Part shown: positions 62,406 through 64,000 of the stretch, piece by piece
Layout of the letters: every line of letters begins with the position of its first letter
Position numbering within the stretch: the stretch's first letter is position 1
DNA from: Caecitellus pseudoparvulus
Taxonomy: Eukaryota; Bigyra: Bicosoecida
Length of the DNA stretch: 64,000 bases
Direction: 5' to 3'
Assembly (NCBI GenBank): GCA_965644315.1
Contig: CBFFRQ010000064.1
Span: 310,001 to 374,000, forward strand
Position numbers and translations under genes: made by a program
The notes under the pieces: model-generated
Told to the model about the DNA's origin: nothing
Databases searched by the model: none
What the model saw: only the letters and a program-made list of their open reading frames with translations

Positions 62406-63729
62406 ATGGAGTCAAGCTTCGCGGAGATGCTGGCTCAGGTCTCTGACGTTGCAGCAGAGCGCGATGCAGCAAAGCAAGCCCTAAGGACTGAAAGCGCCCG
62501 GCTTCAAGATAGCAACGAACAGCTGCGCGCGGGTGAGCCTCCGCTTTCGCGTGCAGCAAGGGAAGCGTGAAACGTTGCATGCCGCTTGCGTTGCAGCCCA
62601 AGGCCGCATCCGTGAGCTTGAACAACGGTGCACGGAGCTTTCAAGTCAGAAGTCTTCTCTTCAACACGACCTTGCAGCGTACGGTAGACCACCAGAGCCC
62701 GAGCAGGCTGCTCAAAGCACCGCCCGCGCCTTCTGCCAACGCAGGAGCAAGGCAGCGTTGGCTGAGGCGCAAGCCTCGCTGCATGCCACGCGCCAGAAGC
62801 GCACCCAGGTTGAGTCCAGCCTGGAGGTTTACAAATCTCACCTTCGTAAGGCAAAGCTCAACTTCAACCTTGCCATGCAGCGCGTGCCAAACTTGGTGGC
62901 CACCGTGCATTCAGCCGCCCTTCCGACCCCCAGCACGCTGCAGCCCGAGCAATCCCCCATGCAGGCAGCTTACGCAGCCCTTGTTCGCCATGTGGCTGAG
63001 ACCAAGCAAGGCCCTGATGTCGCCCAGGCAGCACCAACGGGTGTGGCCGTCGTTGAGCCGGGCGGTGCTGAGCAGTCTCAGAAAGACACCCGGCTTGACA
63101 GCGGCAGAGCCGAATGTGCAGAGACCCTTCTGTGGGTGAAAGCTGTAGCCATAAGTCACAATCATTTAGAGCTTTTGGCGGAGGTCATGCAACTGTAAGT
63201 TTGCAGCACATGCTCGCGTGCCATGCAGGCTTGCACCACACACCCGCACCCGCACAGTCGGGTGGATGCCCTCCGTGACCTCGCCACGAGGGCAATCGGG
63301 TACCTGGGCCAACGGAGCACAGAGACGGCGGTGGGCCTGGTGAAAGCAGCGATGGAAATCAAGGGGGTCTTCGAAGAGCAGCTTCTGCCACTTGTCAGCA
63401 TGCGCCAGGAAGCCGCAGAGGAAGCTTCACGCGCACCGATGCCGCAAGCTGTCCGGGAAGTGCTACAGGAGCAAGGCATTGTGCCCCTTGACTCAGGTGC
63501 TCCAGGACCGTGTGTGTTGGAAGCAGCCCAGGCTGAGTGGGAGGCCAAGCACGGGGAGCCTGCTCCACAGTATGCCCTGCCCAGCGACTGCGACACGGCC
63601 GCTGCATGCGCACTGCAGGCGCTCATGGAACAGGTTCAGCAGGAGGAAGACCAGAGCCAGGATCCCCCCTCAAGCACCCAGCTTCAGCGGAAGACCTCCA
63701 TGCCAGCGCCCAAGCGCCGGCGCAAGTAA
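62406..63729 (+). CDS. Hypothetical coiled-coil nuclear protein
   Basis: Exons 62406-62532, 62597-63194 and 63258-63729 (GTAAGT donor) join to 398 residues. The first 150 residues are heptad helices (SFAEMLAQVSDVAAERDAAKQ, RIRELEQRCTELSSQKSSLQ, ASLHATRQKRTQVESSLEVY). A second helical block begins VDALRDLATRAIGYLG. The end PAPKRRRK is a nuclear signal. The layout recalls kinetochore or spindle proteins but I cannot name a family. Confidence 0.65.
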
Positions 63730-63765
63730 AAAAGTGCATGAAACGCTGGCGAAACGGTGAGCTGA

Positions 63766-64000
63766 CTATTCCCGGGCCTGGCTCGGCTCCCGGAAGCGCT
63801 TCTGGGAAAGCTTGCAGATTTCACAGTCATCAGGCATGGATGAATCCTCTCCAGGTGGGGCCAGCTTGGCAGCTTGCTCAGCTGCCTCTCGTTCAAGCTC
63901 ACGAAGAACTCCCTGGTGCATACGCTGGAGGAGAAACACGCTCAAGAGTTGAAGGGCGCACCGGGCAAGTCGAGCAGGGAAGCACCTACATCACGCTCAG
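63766..64000 (-). CDS. Unidentified gene, C-terminal exon (partial)
   Basis: A last exon with acceptor CTCCAG at 63925 encodes about 52 residues, MHQGVLRELEREAAEQ followed by an acidic stretch with a CxxC pair (DDCEICK), to a TAG at 63766-63768. The remainder is beyond the window edge. The stop is 36 bases from the convergent gene, the usual spacing here. No family is recognised. Confidence 0.45.

Overview
The window is nuclear DNA of a GC-rich, gene-dense single-celled eukaryote. Reasons: spliceosomal introns of roughly 50-265 bases with GTGCGT, GTGAGT or GTACGT donors and CAG acceptors; core eukaryotic proteins (SmD1, PNO1, syntaxin 5, AP-1 gamma, polyubiquitin, FAM50/XAP5, coronin, kinesin); and no operons or ribosome binding sites. 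Homologues of the ciliary proteins CCDC13 and CCDC33 point to a flagellated cell. A mitochondrial solute carrier, an FMC1-type ATP synthase assembly factor and an NDP kinase with a targeting-like leader point to a conventional mitochondrion. A GnT-I homologue implies hybrid or complex N-glycans. No plastid gene is visible. The lineage cannot be fixed from sequence reading alone.

Layout. 1-10.4 kb: a Cache-domain receptor cut by the window edge, a kinesin, a secreted Ntn hydrolase resembling family C45, an RGG protein and a stand-alone MacB/LolD-like ABC ATPase. 10.4-15 kb: a small membrane protein, syntaxin 5, SmD1 and an Arl8-like GTPase. 15.4-22.1 kb: a 690-residue disordered protein and a CCDC33-like C2/coiled-coil protein. 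22.3-31.4 kb: a PhyH-type dioxygenase, a SET-domain protein, NDP kinase, FMC1-like factor, a Gfo/Idh oxidoreductase with a long tail, a SAP-like protein and a tandem CCCH zinc-finger protein. 31.8-46.5 kb: GnT-I, bZIP factor, OB-fold protein, AP-1 gamma, CCDC13, (6-4) photolyase/cryptochrome, FAM50 and PNO1.

46.7-54.1 kb is the most unusual part: a head-to-tail minus-strand array of five intron-containing polyubiquitin genes separated by near-identical spacers. Four encode 3, 3, 5 and 6 perfect ubiquitins, each array with a terminal Gln. The fifth encodes three diverged ubiquitin-like units, two of which lack the Gly-Gly tail. 54.3-64 kb: coronin, an SLC25 carrier, an unknown protein whose end overlaps an RNase T2 gene, an ABHD-type hydrolase, a nuclear coiled-coil protein and the end of a further gene.

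Genes are packed tightly. Convergent pairs are commonly 27-70 bases apart and one pair overlaps. Themes are membrane traffic (syntaxin 5, AP-1 gamma, Arl8-like, GnT-I), cytoskeleton and cilium (kinesin, coronin, CCDC13, CCDC33), RNA and ribosome biogenesis (SmD1, PNO1, FAM50, RGG, CCCH) and protein turnover (ubiquitin). All exon joins given are read by eye from frame, phase and splice motifs.
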